Shown here in pieces: positions 1 to 7,600 of a DNA stretch of 13,124 nucleotides. The DNA comes from an uncultured Anaerococcus sp. Its GTDB lineage: Bacteria; Bacillota; Clostridia; Tissierellales; Peptoniphilaceae. The stretch lies in assembly GCA_943913325.1 (NCBI GenBank), contig CALTXP010000042.1, forward strand, positions 1 to 13,124. Reading direction: 5' to 3'. Below the pieces are notes generated by a model, which was given only the letters and a program-made list of their open reading frames with translations, did no database searches and was not told the DNA's origin. Position 1 is the first letter of the stretch; each line of letters opens with the position of its first letter. Both the position numbers and the translations under genes were made by a program.

Positions 1-387
1 GAGTTAAATGAAGCCTTAAAAGAGATAGATAAAAAAGACTATGACTATGATCTAATAAAAGAAAAATTAAAAAAATTTGATATAAAAGAAAAATCTAATC
101 ACTATGTTTTAGAAAGACATATTGGGGCAAGTAAAATTAAGTATAATACATCAAAGAGTAAATTTACCGTTAAGAATAACTACAATTTTAAGGAGAAAAT
201 TAATCTGAATGAAGATTTTGATGGCTTTGAAGAGGCTAAGCTTATAGAAGCTATCAAAGATTTAAATCATAAAAGAGAATATCGTAAGGCTAGACTGGAA
301 CTTGATGAGAGTATTGATGAAGGTTATCCATCATATGTAACAGGGACAGGCTTAATTGATAAAGAATTAGATTTAGACAATGACTAA
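1..387 (+). CDS. Partial hypothetical protein, C-terminal 128 residues
   Basis: Frame 1 is open from the first base to a TAA at 385-387, so this is the 3' end of a gene that begins upstream of the window. The visible 128 residues are highly charged, rich in Lys, Glu and Asp, and look mostly helical at the start (ELNEALKEIDKKDYDYDLIK) and again near residues 75-105 (EEAKLIEAIKDLNHKREYRK). The middle (residues 40-65) is Lys/Asn/Tyr-rich and could be beta structure. There is no signal sequence, membrane segment or catalytic motif. The C-terminus is acidic (DKELDLDND). I do not recognise the family; a cytoplasmic protein is likely from composition only. The downstream cyclophilin gene appears to have its own promoter, so the two need not share a transcript. 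That this is a real coding end is supported by the length of the open frame and codon use like the neighbours. Confidence 0.7.
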   Translation, partial: ELNEALKEIDKKDYDYDLIKEKLKKFDIKEKSNHYVLERHIGASKIKYNTSKSKFTVKNNYNFKEKINLNEDFDGFEEAKLIEAIKDLNHKREYRKARLELDESIDEGYPSYVTGTGLIDKELDLDND

Positions 388-407
388 TATTTATTAATAT
401 TTATAAG

Positions 408-435
408 TTGTTTTTTATTTTATATTGCTTATAAT
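408..435 (+). promoter_or_regulatory. Candidate promoter of the cyclophilin gene
   Basis: A perfect -10 box TATAAT lies at 430-435. A weak -35-like TTGTTT lies at 408-413, 16 bases upstream. Transcription would start near 442 and give a leader of about 25 bases. The ribosome binding site is the G-rich run at 457-461, six bases before the ATG at 468. The -35 match is poor, so confidence is moderate. Confidence 0.45.
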
Positions 436-467
436 AAAAGAGTCACGAAAATAGTAGGGGGTAATAT

Positions 468-989
468 ATGAGTGAAAATCCAATAGTTACATTTGAAATG
501 GAGAATGGAGATATCATTAAGGCAGAATTATATCCTGAAATAGCTCCAAATACAGTAAATAATTTCATATCATTAATTAATAATTGCTTTTACGATGGTT
601 TGATTTTTCATAGAGTCATAAAAGGATTTATGATTCAAGGAGGAGACCCAGAAGGAACAGGTATGGGTAATCCAGGCTATGCAATAAAGGGTGAGTTTGC
701 ATCAAACGGAATTAAAAATAACTTAGCTCATGAGGCTGGAGTTTTGTCTATGGCAAGATCTATGATGCCGGATTCAGCTGGTAGTCAATTCTTTATAATG
801 CATAAGGATAGTCCTCATCTAGATGGAGAATATGCTGCTTTTGGTAAAGTAATTGAAGGTATGGATGTGGTTGATAAAATTGCAGAAACAAAAACTGATA
901 GATCTGATAGACCAAAAGAAGAACAAAAAATCAAAAAAGTAACAGTGGATACTTTTGGTAAAGATTATCCAGAGCCTGAGAAAATGTAA
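468..989 (+). CDS. Peptidyl-prolyl cis-trans isomerase, cyclophilin type
   Basis: Catalyses cis-trans isomerisation of peptide bonds before proline, helping protein folding. The 173-residue protein is a single cyclophilin domain with no signal peptide, so it is probably cytoplasmic. Seen directly: the FHRVIKGFMIQGGDP core with Arg49, Phe54, Met55 and Gln57 at the positions of human cyclophilin A Arg55, Phe60, Met61 and Gln63; the SMARSMMPDSAGSQFFI strand (residues 94-110); and LDGEYAAFGKV (118-128). His117 replaces the Trp that human cyclophilin A has at position 121; loss of that Trp in bacterial cyclophilins is generally linked to weak cyclosporin binding. The start at 468 follows a G-rich ribosome binding site at 457-461. 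The gene is monocistronic as seen, with a candidate promoter before it and a strong terminator 11 bases after its stop. The tail after residue 150 is charged (PKEEQKIKK) and ends in a short extension beyond the domain. The family is certain; the physiological substrate cannot be read from sequence. Confidence 0.95.
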   Translation: MSENPIVTFEMENGDIIKAELYPEIAPNTVNNFISLINNCFYDGLIFHRVIKGFMIQGGDPEGTGMGNPGYAIKGEFASNGIKNNLAHEAGVLSMARSMMPDSAGSQFFIMHKDSPHLDGEYAAFGKVIEGMDVVDKIAETKTDRSDRPKEEQKIKKVTVDTFGKDYPEPEKM

Positions 990-999
990 GTTTAGATAT

Positions 1000-1035
1000 A
1001 AAAATTGTGCAGAAATTTTTTACTGCACAATTTTT
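1000..1035. terminator. Bidirectional intrinsic terminator between convergent genes
   Basis: A perfect 13-base inverted repeat (1000-1012 with 1023-1035) surrounds a 10-base loop. The core is TTGTGCAG/CTGCACAA, flanked by five A on the left and five T on the right, so a U tract follows the hairpin on either strand. It lies just after the cyclophilin stop (989) and about 80 bases beyond the stop of the leftward phosphatase gene, so it can serve both. Confidence 0.85.
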
Positions 1036-1116
1036 AGTTGTAGATTAAATTTTATATTGTAGTTGCTAATATAAAACTTTCTAAGCTAGTTTTATATATG
1101 TTATAGCAAGTTCCAC

Positions 1117-3015
1117 TTAAATATTATCATAATTACTAAGTAGTTTTTCTAAAACTTTAATACTTTCTTGTATTTTTTTACCTTCATCTGTATCTTTAAT
1201 AAGCATTCTTGGATGTAGAACTTCTATTTCTCTTATATTTGGTCTGTAGGAACTTACTTCATCTGTTATAGACTCGTAATTCGTATGCTCTGCTAAAGAT
1301 ACAGCGTGAGAATTAAATACTAGTGTATATCCTGCGATACCTGTTTTATCTTGATAAGGCTTTGATATACCTCCATCTATTACATATAACTTACCCTTCG
1401 CTTTTACTGGAGTATCACCTTTTTTAGTTTTTACTGGGACATGCCCATTTACGATTCTTCTTCTTTTGCTTGTAACATTAAATTCATCTAAAATCATATT
1501 AACAGTTTCTTCATTATTTGATAGTTTGAAATAAGAATTATATTTTTCTTCCTTTAGTTTCTTATCTTCTATAAAAATATTCTCAAAATATGAAAATTGT
1601 GACTTGCCAAATATTGGAGAGTTTTTACTATTAAATAGGTACCACATAACATCTATAGCATATGGGTCGTGTTTATAATAGGCATCCCTCGATATAGTAT
1701 CGAACTTATCCATCAATGATTTTCCAAAAAACTTTCCACCATCTATTTCTACTTCTGTAAATGTTCCATCCTCATTTAAGGGTATACAACCATGAAATAG
1801 AAGTGATCCATTTTCTACCTTATACATAGAGCCTTTTTTATATAAGAAATCTATGTGTCTATTAATCTTTACCCCACGTTTAAAGTCTAACTGCAAAGCG
1901 TTGATTACAGTTTCTTCATCGGGTGTAAGTTTTAATGGATCTTTAGGATCTACTGTAGGGAAACTTGTATCTTTTAGCGCTTCACCTTTATAGGTCATAT
2001 CCTCAAAATTAATAATTTTGAGGAAGTTTCTATCCTCCATATTAAATTCTTTATTGCGTTCTATAAGTTGTCCATCTAATTTATATCTAATGATACTTAT
2101 AGCCTTAAACATCTTAGCAGCTGTTTCTGCATTAATATTATCATATATATTCTTATCAAAAATTCTAGGAGTAAATAAATCGGCTGGGTCGTCTGCATAC
2201 GTTTTTATAGCGAATTCATAAAGAGGTCTAAGATTGATTCCATAGCCATCTTCTAACATATCTATATTGTTATATTGGATAGCGTTAGCAAGACAAGCAG
2301 CAGTAAGCGCCTTATTTCCAGCAACAGCACCCATCCATTCTATATCGTGATTTCCCCATTGGATATCGACATTTGGAAAATTTATTAGCTCATCCATTAT
2401 GATTTGAGGTGAAGGTCCTCTATCATAGATATCTCCAACAACATGAAGCTTGTCAACACTTATTCTTTGGATTAGCTTTGAGATTAGGATGATAAAATCA
2501 GCTGCTGCACCATATTTTACTATATTTTCTACTAACTTATCATAATAAATTTTCTTATTATATTCTGAGTCATTTGTATATAGCAATTCATCAACTATAT
2601 CGGTATAACAGTCTTTAAATTTTTCTCTTACATAACTTTTAGCATATTTAGTAGATACAAATCTAAATAAGCTTATGAGCCTATGAATGGTTGTAGTCAA
2701 ATAATCATCAGTTAGCTCACCATTGATTTGCATTTCGTGCAGGACTACTTTTGGATTATAAACTAATTCGGCAATTTCATCCTGCTCTTCTTTTAATAAT
2801 GTATCTCCAAAATGCATAGAAGTTTTTTCTCTTATATTTCCGGATGCAGACTTAAGTAATTGTAAAAATGCACTAGCTTCTCCATGTACGTCTGAGAAAA
2901 AATACTCAGTACCTTTTGGTAAATATAACTTTGAATTTAGTGTAATAAGTTCATTTCTGATATTTGTCTTTGTACCGTAATATTCTTTTAGCAGTTTGTA
3001 ATAATTTTCTTCCAT
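1117..3015 (-). CDS. fbp: Fructose-1,6-bisphosphatase, class III (Firmicutes type)
   Basis: Hydrolyses fructose 1,6-bisphosphate to fructose 6-phosphate and phosphate, the irreversible step of gluconeogenesis; a cytoplasmic enzyme. The 632-residue length fits class III enzymes (about 640-670 residues in Bacillus). Metallophosphatase motifs appear in order: FFSDVHGE with Asp42 and His44, GDIYDRGP (Asp195, Asp198, Arg199), GNHDIEWMGA (Asn222, His223, Asp224), and NGHVPVK (His525) followed by VIDGGISKPYQ. These are the expected metal and phosphate ligands, and none is missing. The ATG at 3015-3013 has a GAGGAG ribosome binding site at 3025-3020, four bases away. The gene lies 36 bases after a membrane-protein gene on the same strand and no terminator is visible between them, so co-transcription is likely. 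Class III enzymes studied in Bacillus are activated by phosphoenolpyruvate and inhibited by AMP; whether that holds here is unknown. Confidence 0.95.
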   Translation of the reverse strand: MEENYYKLLKEYYGTKTNIRNELITLNSKLYLPKGTEYFFSDVHGEASAFLQLLKSASGNIREKTSMHFGDTLLKEEQDEIAELVYNPKVVLHEMQINGELTDDYLTTTIHRLISLFRFVSTKYAKSYVREKFKDCYTDIVDELLYTNDSEYNKKIYYDKLVENIVKYGAAADFIILISKLIQRISVDKLHVVGDIYDRGPSPQIIMDELINFPNVDIQWGNHDIEWMGAVAGNKALTAACLANAIQYNNIDMLEDGYGINLRPLYEFAIKTYADDPADLFTPRIFDKNIYDNINAETAAKMFKAISIIRYKLDGQLIERNKEFNMEDRNFLKIINFEDMTYKGEALKDTSFPTVDPKDPLKLTPDEETVINALQLDFKRGVKINRHIDFLYKKGSMYKVENGSLLFHGCIPLNEDGTFTEVEIDGGKFFGKSLMDKFDTISRDAYYKHDPYAIDVMWYLFNSKNSPIFGKSQFSYFENIFIEDKKLKEEKYNSYFKLSNNEETVNMILDEFNVTSKRRRIVNGHVPVKTKKGDTPVKAKGKLYVIDGGISKPYQDKTGIAGYTLVFNSHAVSLAEHTNYESITDEVSSYRPNIREIEVLHPRMLIKDTDEGKKIQESIKVLEKLLSNYDNI

Positions 3016-3051
3016 ATGTCTCCTCGTTTCATTTAGAAATAGATACTAGTT

Positions 3052-3813
3052 TTATTTATCATTTTGTGATTTTTCGGTCAAATTTTTGTCGGTTTTAATT
3101 TCTTCTGTATTATCTAAAGTATTATTATTATTCCCACTTTCAAAAGTTATCTTAGTTTCTTTTTTCACATTTGATTCGTCTGCTTCATTTTGAGAAATGG
3201 AATTTTTATTCTTGATTGCTTTTTCTTTTTCTTCCTTACTTAGAGAAGTAGATACTACTCTTATATTATCGGTTTTATTTTCTTTATTAGATTTTTTATC
3301 TTCGTCTATTTGAGTGCTTTCATTAAATTCTATATAATTTTTATTATTGATATTTTTATCTTTTCTTATTTTATTATTTTCAGTAATATACATTCCCTTA
3401 GTTTTTGCTATTAGGCCTAAGGTAGAATTTATAACTAAAATTCCGTTTAAAGCAAATAGTATATATATAGCACTAGTTGTTAAACTTTTAAATGTTATAT
3501 AGAAAAATATAGTTATTGCTAAAAATAAAAGGCCAAATACAAAATTTGATAAGTGATATTCACCAGTATCACTAGCCTTAAAGATATGCCTTGTTATAAT
3601 AAAGTTAACTATAAATAGGAGTATAAATCCTAAAATTATTATTGGTTTTACTAGTGCTAAAGATAGATTAGTAAATCCTAATAAATCTAGGAAAGAAACT
3701 AGTAAATTGCTATCTACTAATGCAGTAAAAGCTACTCCTAGTAAAAATAATATAGTCATAATAGATCTGAAAATTCCCGTTATTACACCAAAAAATTTTA
3801 TTGTATTTTTCAT
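3052..3813 (-). CDS. Four-helix membrane protein with charged cytoplasmic tail, unknown function
   Basis: I do not recognise the family. The 253-residue protein has two clear halves. Residues 1-138 hold four hydrophobic segments, roughly 12-33, 55-77, 89-109 and 113-136. The charged N-terminus and the basic loop near 75-80 (TRHIFKAS) suggest both ends face the cytoplasm. Residues about 140-253 form a hydrophilic, Asn/Lys/Glu-rich, probably disordered tail with no cysteines or catalytic motif. The ATG at 3813-3811 is preceded by a strong GGAGG (3822-3818) four bases away. An extended -10 promoter lies just upstream at 3840-3832. It is the first gene of a likely two-gene unit with fructose-1,6-bisphosphatase 36 bases downstream. 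That pairing does not by itself show a role in sugar metabolism. The frame is surely coding because of its length, ribosome binding site and membrane pattern. Confidence 0.85.
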   Translation of the reverse strand: MKNTIKFFGVITGIFRSIMTILFLLGVAFTALVDSNLLVSFLDLLGFTNLSLALVKPIIILGFILLFIVNFIITRHIFKASDTGEYHLSNFVFGLLFLAITIFFYITFKSLTTSAIYILFALNGILVINSTLGLIAKTKGMYITENNKIRKDKNINNKNYIEFNESTQIDEDKKSNKENKTDNIRVVSTSLSKEEKEKAIKNKNSISQNEADESNVKKETKITFESGNNNNTLDNTEEIKTDKNLTEKSQNDK

Positions 3814-3831
3814 GCTTCCTCCATTTATTTT

Positions 3832-3840
3832 ATTATAACA
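3832..3840 (-). promoter_or_regulatory. Extended -10 promoter for the membrane protein-fbp unit
   Basis: On the minus strand, TG-T-TATAAT is a perfect extended -10 element (TG at 3840-3839, TATAAT at 3837-3832). No good -35 box is seen at the right distance, as is common for extended -10 promoters. It lies 18 bases before the start codon, so the leader would be very short, beginning around the ribosome binding site. That short distance lowers confidence. Confidence 0.4.
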
Positions 3841-3875
3841 TAAATGACCTTACTTAGGGATTACTTATATAATTA

Positions 3876-3884
3876 TGGTATAAT
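3876..3884 (+). promoter_or_regulatory. Extended -10 promoter toward the nitroreductase
   Basis: TG-G-TATAAT on the plus strand: TG at 3876-3877 and a perfect TATAAT at 3879-3884. There is no clear -35 box. It would give a leader of about 55 bases for the gene at 3945. It diverges from the minus-strand -10 element at 3832-3840, so the two units may have back-to-back promoters. Confidence 0.4.
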
Positions 3885-3915
3885 TAAAATTTAACTCGTA
3901 AATATAGCCATTATA

Positions 3916-3923
3916 TGTATAAT
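3916..3923 (+). promoter_or_regulatory. Second candidate -10 box before the nitroreductase
   Basis: A perfect TATAAT at 3918-3923 is directly preceded by TG with no spacer base, so it is not a canonical extended -10. No -35 box is seen at 16-18 bases. A start near 3930 would leave about 15 bases of leader that include the GTGAGG ribosome binding site. It is an alternative to the box at 3879-3884, not clearly better. Confidence 0.3.
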
Positions 3924-3944
3924 AAAAGTAAAGTGAGGTAATTT

Positions 3945-4451
3945 ATGGATTTTTATGAAGTTTTAGAAAAACGTGTTTCTACAAGAAATTTTACAGATCA
4001 AAAGATAAGCGAAGAAGACATAAAGGTATTATTGGATGCTGCATACAAAGCTCCTATTGCTCATGGCCTATATGATGAGTGTAAATTAACAGTTATTAAG
4101 GATAAATCATTAATAGAAGAAATAAGCAAGGAGTATAAAGAGACTTTTAATAAAGATCATGATTCTTTATATGGGGCACCTTTATTTATAATCTTTTCCT
4201 CAAGCAAAGATAGTAATGCAAAATATGCAGACGCAGGTTGTATATTAGAAAATATATCTCTTGCTGCGACTAGCTTAAATCTTGGATCTTGCTATATTAG
4301 AGGACTTATAGAAAATCTTGGTAAGGATGCTAAGTATATAGATAAGTTAAATTTAGATGAAGGTTTTTATCCTGTAAATGGAATAATAATTGGACATAGC
4401 AAAGAAGAATTAAAGGGCAAATCACATAAAATAAGTACAAGTCTCATATAG
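3945..4451 (+). CDS. Small nitroreductase-family flavoprotein
   Basis: Probable FMN-dependent NAD(P)H oxidoreductase of the nitroreductase superfamily. Such enzymes reduce nitroaromatics, quinones or flavins, and the real substrate cannot be read from sequence. The 168-residue length fits the compact single-domain members. Seen directly: an N-terminal EKRVSTRNFTD motif (Arg10, Ser12, Arg14) typical of the FMN phosphate-binding segment; a central helix around residues 94-118 with DAGCILENISLAATSLNLGS, the family's dimer and flavin helix; and a late GIIIGH strand before a basic tail. There is no signal peptide. The ATG at 3945 follows a GTGAGG ribosome binding site. It is transcribed divergently from the membrane protein-fbp unit and ends just before the rpoB promoter. 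No terminator is visible after its stop, so some read-through into the rpoB leader is possible. Family assignment is confident; specific function is open. Confidence 0.9.
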   Translation: MDFYEVLEKRVSTRNFTDQKISEEDIKVLLDAAYKAPIAHGLYDECKLTVIKDKSLIEEISKEYKETFNKDHDSLYGAPLFIIFSSSKDSNAKYADAGCILENISLAATSLNLGSCYIRGLIENLGKDAKYIDKLNLDEGFYPVNGIIIGHSKEELKGKSHKISTSLI

Positions 4452-4466
4452 AAATTTATTTTTTAG

Positions 4467-4496
4467 TTGACAAATACCTATTATGGGTAGTATAAT
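4467..4496 (+). promoter_or_regulatory. Promoter of the rpoBC operon
   Basis: A consensus -35 TTGACA at 4467-4472 and a consensus -10 TATAAT at 4491-4496 are separated by 18 bases. This is the best promoter in the window and fits the vegetative sigma factor. Transcription would start near 4503, leaving about 100 bases of leader before the rpoB ATG at 4602. Its presence shows that rpoBC has its own strong promoter here and does not depend on an upstream ribosomal-protein operon. Confidence 0.85.
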
Positions 4497-4509
4497 TAAG
4501 CATTGCTAG

Positions 4510-4580
4510 AAATCTAATTATAGAGATTTTTATTCGTTTTTAAGGCTAAGGTATATATGTATTTTTAGCCTTTTGTTTTT
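4510..4580 (+). promoter_or_regulatory. rpoB leader with two hairpins, the second attenuator-like
   Basis: The leader holds two possible hairpins. The first pairs AAATCT (4510-4515) with AGATTT (4524-4529). The second pairs AAGGCTAA (4542-4549) with TTAGCCTT (4565-4572) over a 15-base loop and is followed directly by a T-rich run (4571-4580, with one G). That arrangement resembles a weak intrinsic terminator upstream of rpoB. The ribosome binding site AAGGAG (4587-4592) lies after it, nine bases before the ATG. Attenuation is an inference; the stem is short and AT-rich. Confidence 0.45.
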
Positions 4581-4601
4581 AAAGATAAGGAGTTTTGATT
4601 A

Positions 4602-7600
4602 ATGGCCCAATATCACAATGAGATGTTTGGAAGAACTGAAAGAGTGAGTTTTTCTAAATTTCCTCAAGTCTTAGATTTACCTAATTTGCTAAAAGTTCAA
4701 AAGGATTCATATAAATGGTTCTTAGAAGAAGGCCTAGGAGAAATTTTAGAAGATATTTCACCTATAGAAGATTATAATGGAAATTTAATTCTAGAATTTG
4801 TCGGATATGAATTTGATGATGAAGCTAAATATTCTATTCAAGAAGCTAAATATAAAGATGTAACTTATTCAAGAGACCTTAAAGTTAAGGCTAGACTAAT
4901 AAATAAGGAGACTGAAGAAGTTAAAGAGCAAGAAGTATTTATGGGAGATTTCCCAATGATGACTGATTCTGCTACTTTTGTTATAAATGGTGCAGAAAGA
5001 GTTATAGTAAGCCAACTTGTTCGTTCTCCAGGTGTTTATTATTCTGAAGAAACTGATAAGTCTGGAGATAATCTTTATTCTTCAACTGTTATACCAAATA
5101 GAGGTGCTTGGATAGAGTTTGATACTGACGCTAGTCATACAGTAAATGTTCGTCTAGATAGAACTCGCAAATTACCAGCAACAACCCTAGTTCGTGCACT
5201 TTTATTTCAAACAGATGATGAGATTATAAATGCACTTGGTGATACAAAACACCTTAGAAGAACTTTAGAAAAAGAAAATTCTGAAACAAGCGAAGAGGCT
5301 TTAATTGAGATTTATAAGAAATTAAAACCAGGAGATCCAGCAAGCTTAGAATCTTCACAAAATCTTATCAATAATCTATTATTTGATGATAGAAGATATG
5401 ACTTAGCTAAGGTTGGTAGGTATAAATATAATATCAAACTTGCACTTTGGCCTAGGATTGAGGGTAGAGTTGCTGCAAATGATATAATTGATGGCGAAAC
5501 AGGTGAGCTTTTTGTTAAAGAAGGTGAAAAGATAAGTCGAGAGACTGCTATTGCTATCGAAAATGCAGGTATAAATACAGTTGATATTATAAAATCAGTT
5601 AATGATGAAGAAAATCAAACTCTAAGAATAGTTGGTAATCATTTTGTAGACATCACTTCTTTTGAGGAATTAGAAAATGTCTCCTACGATATAGATGAAT
5701 TTTCAGAAAAAGTTTACTATCCAGTTATGAGAGAAATCTTAGATGAATATGATAATGAAGATGAAATTCTATCAGCTATGAATAGAAGAAAGAAAGAACT
5801 TTCTCCAAAAAATATTACAAAAAGTGATATCCTAGCTGTAGTAAACTACCAATTTAATTTATTTGAAGGAATTGGTGAAGTGGATGATATCGACCACCTT
5901 GGAAATAGACGTGTAAGAGGAGTTGGTGAATTATTACAAAATCAATTTAGAGTAGGATTAGCACGTATGGAAAGAGTAGTCCGTGAGAGAATGACTACTC
6001 AAGATCCAGATCTTGCTACACCACAAGGGCTTATCAATATTAAACCAGTTACAGCTGTTATAAAGGAATTTTTTGGTTCATCACAATTATCTCAATTTAT
6101 GGATCAAACTAACCCTATGAGTGAACTTACCCATAAGAGAAGATTATCAGCTTTAGGACCAGGTGGTCTATCAAGAGATCGTGCAGGTGTAGAAGTTCGT
6201 GACGTTCATGATTCTCACTATGGTAGGATCTGTCCAATAGAAACACCAGAAGGACCAAACATTGGTCTTATCACTTCGCTTACAACTTATGCAAGAATAA
6301 ATAAATATGGCTTTATTGAAACACCTTATAGAATTGTAAAAGAAGGTGGTTTAGTAACAGATGAGATTGATTACTTAACAGCTGATGAAGAAGATAATTA
6401 TATCATAGCTCAAGCCAATGAACCATTAGACGAAGAAGATAGATTTGTAAATGAAAGAGTTTCAGGTCGTGGTTATAACGGTGAGAATGATATTTATCCA
6501 AGAGAAAAAATCCAATATATGGACGTATCTCCACAACAAATTGTATCTGTAGGAGCAAGTTTAATACCATTTTTAGAAAATGACGATAGTACACGTGCTC
6601 TAATGGGTGCTAACATGCAACGTCAAGCAGTACCACTTCTAAAATCTGAAGCACCAATTATTGCTACAGGGATAGAACATAGAGCGGCAAAGGACTCAGG
6701 TGTTTGTGTAGTATCACGCAATGCTGGAGAAGTGGTTTATGTTGGTGATGAGAGAATTAAAGTTAAAAGAGATGAAGATGGGGAGATTGACTCTTATGAA
6801 TTACTTAAATTTAAAAGAGCCAACCAAGGTACTACTATCAATCAAAGACCAATTGTAAAATTAGGAGATAAAGTAGGAGCTAATGAAATTTTAGCTGACG
6901 GCCCATCTACACAAAATGGAGAGCTTGCCCTAGGTAAAAATATTTTAATAGCCTTTACAACATGGGAAGGATATAACTTTGAGGATGCTATGCTTCTTAA
7001 TGAGGAGCTAGTTATAGATGATGTTCTAACATCAGTTCACATAGAAGAACATGAGTGCGAGGCTCGTGAGACTAAGCTAGGTGCTGAAGAAATTACCAAA
7101 GATATACCAAATGTAGGCGATGATATGAAGAAAAACCTTGATGAAAGTGGGGTTATAAGAATAGGCGCTGAAGTAAAATCGGGAGATATCCTAGTTGGTA
7201 AAGTTTCACCAAAGGGAGAAACAGAGCTATCACCGGAAGAAAGATTACTTCGTGCAATCTTTGGAGAAAAAGCTCGTGAAGTACGTGATACATCACTTAA
7301 AGTACCTCATGGTGAAAAAGGTATCGTAGTTGATGTTAAAGAATATAACAAAAAAGACGGAGATGAATTATCTCCAGGTGTAAATAAAGTTATAAGAGTA
7401 TATGTAGCGACTAAGAGAAAAATCATGGTTGGAGATAAAATGTGTGGTCGCCATGGTAACAAGGGTGTAGTTTCTCGTATTTTACCAAGAGAAGATATGC
7501 CATTTTTACCAGATGGTACACCAGTTCAAATATGCCTTAACCCATTAGGTATCCCAAGTCGAATGAACCTTGGACAAGTACTTGAAGTACACATGGGTCT

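Noticed and set aside
386..401. AATATT/AATATT inverted repeat after the first partial gene
   Set aside because: The six-pair stem is only A-T and no T run follows directly, so it is too weak to call a terminator.
1069..1097. Inverted repeat ATATAAAACT/AGTTTTATAT near the fbp 3' end
   Set aside because: It has one G-C pair and no U tract on either strand; the bidirectional hairpin at 1000-1035 is a far better terminator.
2018..2221. Plus-strand open frame inside fbp
   Set aside because: It lies opposite the conserved phosphatase gene, has no ribosome binding site, and its protein has no family likeness.
6075..6155. Possible rifampicin-resistance changes in rpoB
   Set aside because: The main resistance positions (Gln498, Asp501, His511, Ser516 here) all have the sensitive-type residue.
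6403..6594. Minus-strand open frame inside rpoB
   Set aside because: It is antisense to a highly conserved part of rpoB; the open frame is explained by the coding strand.
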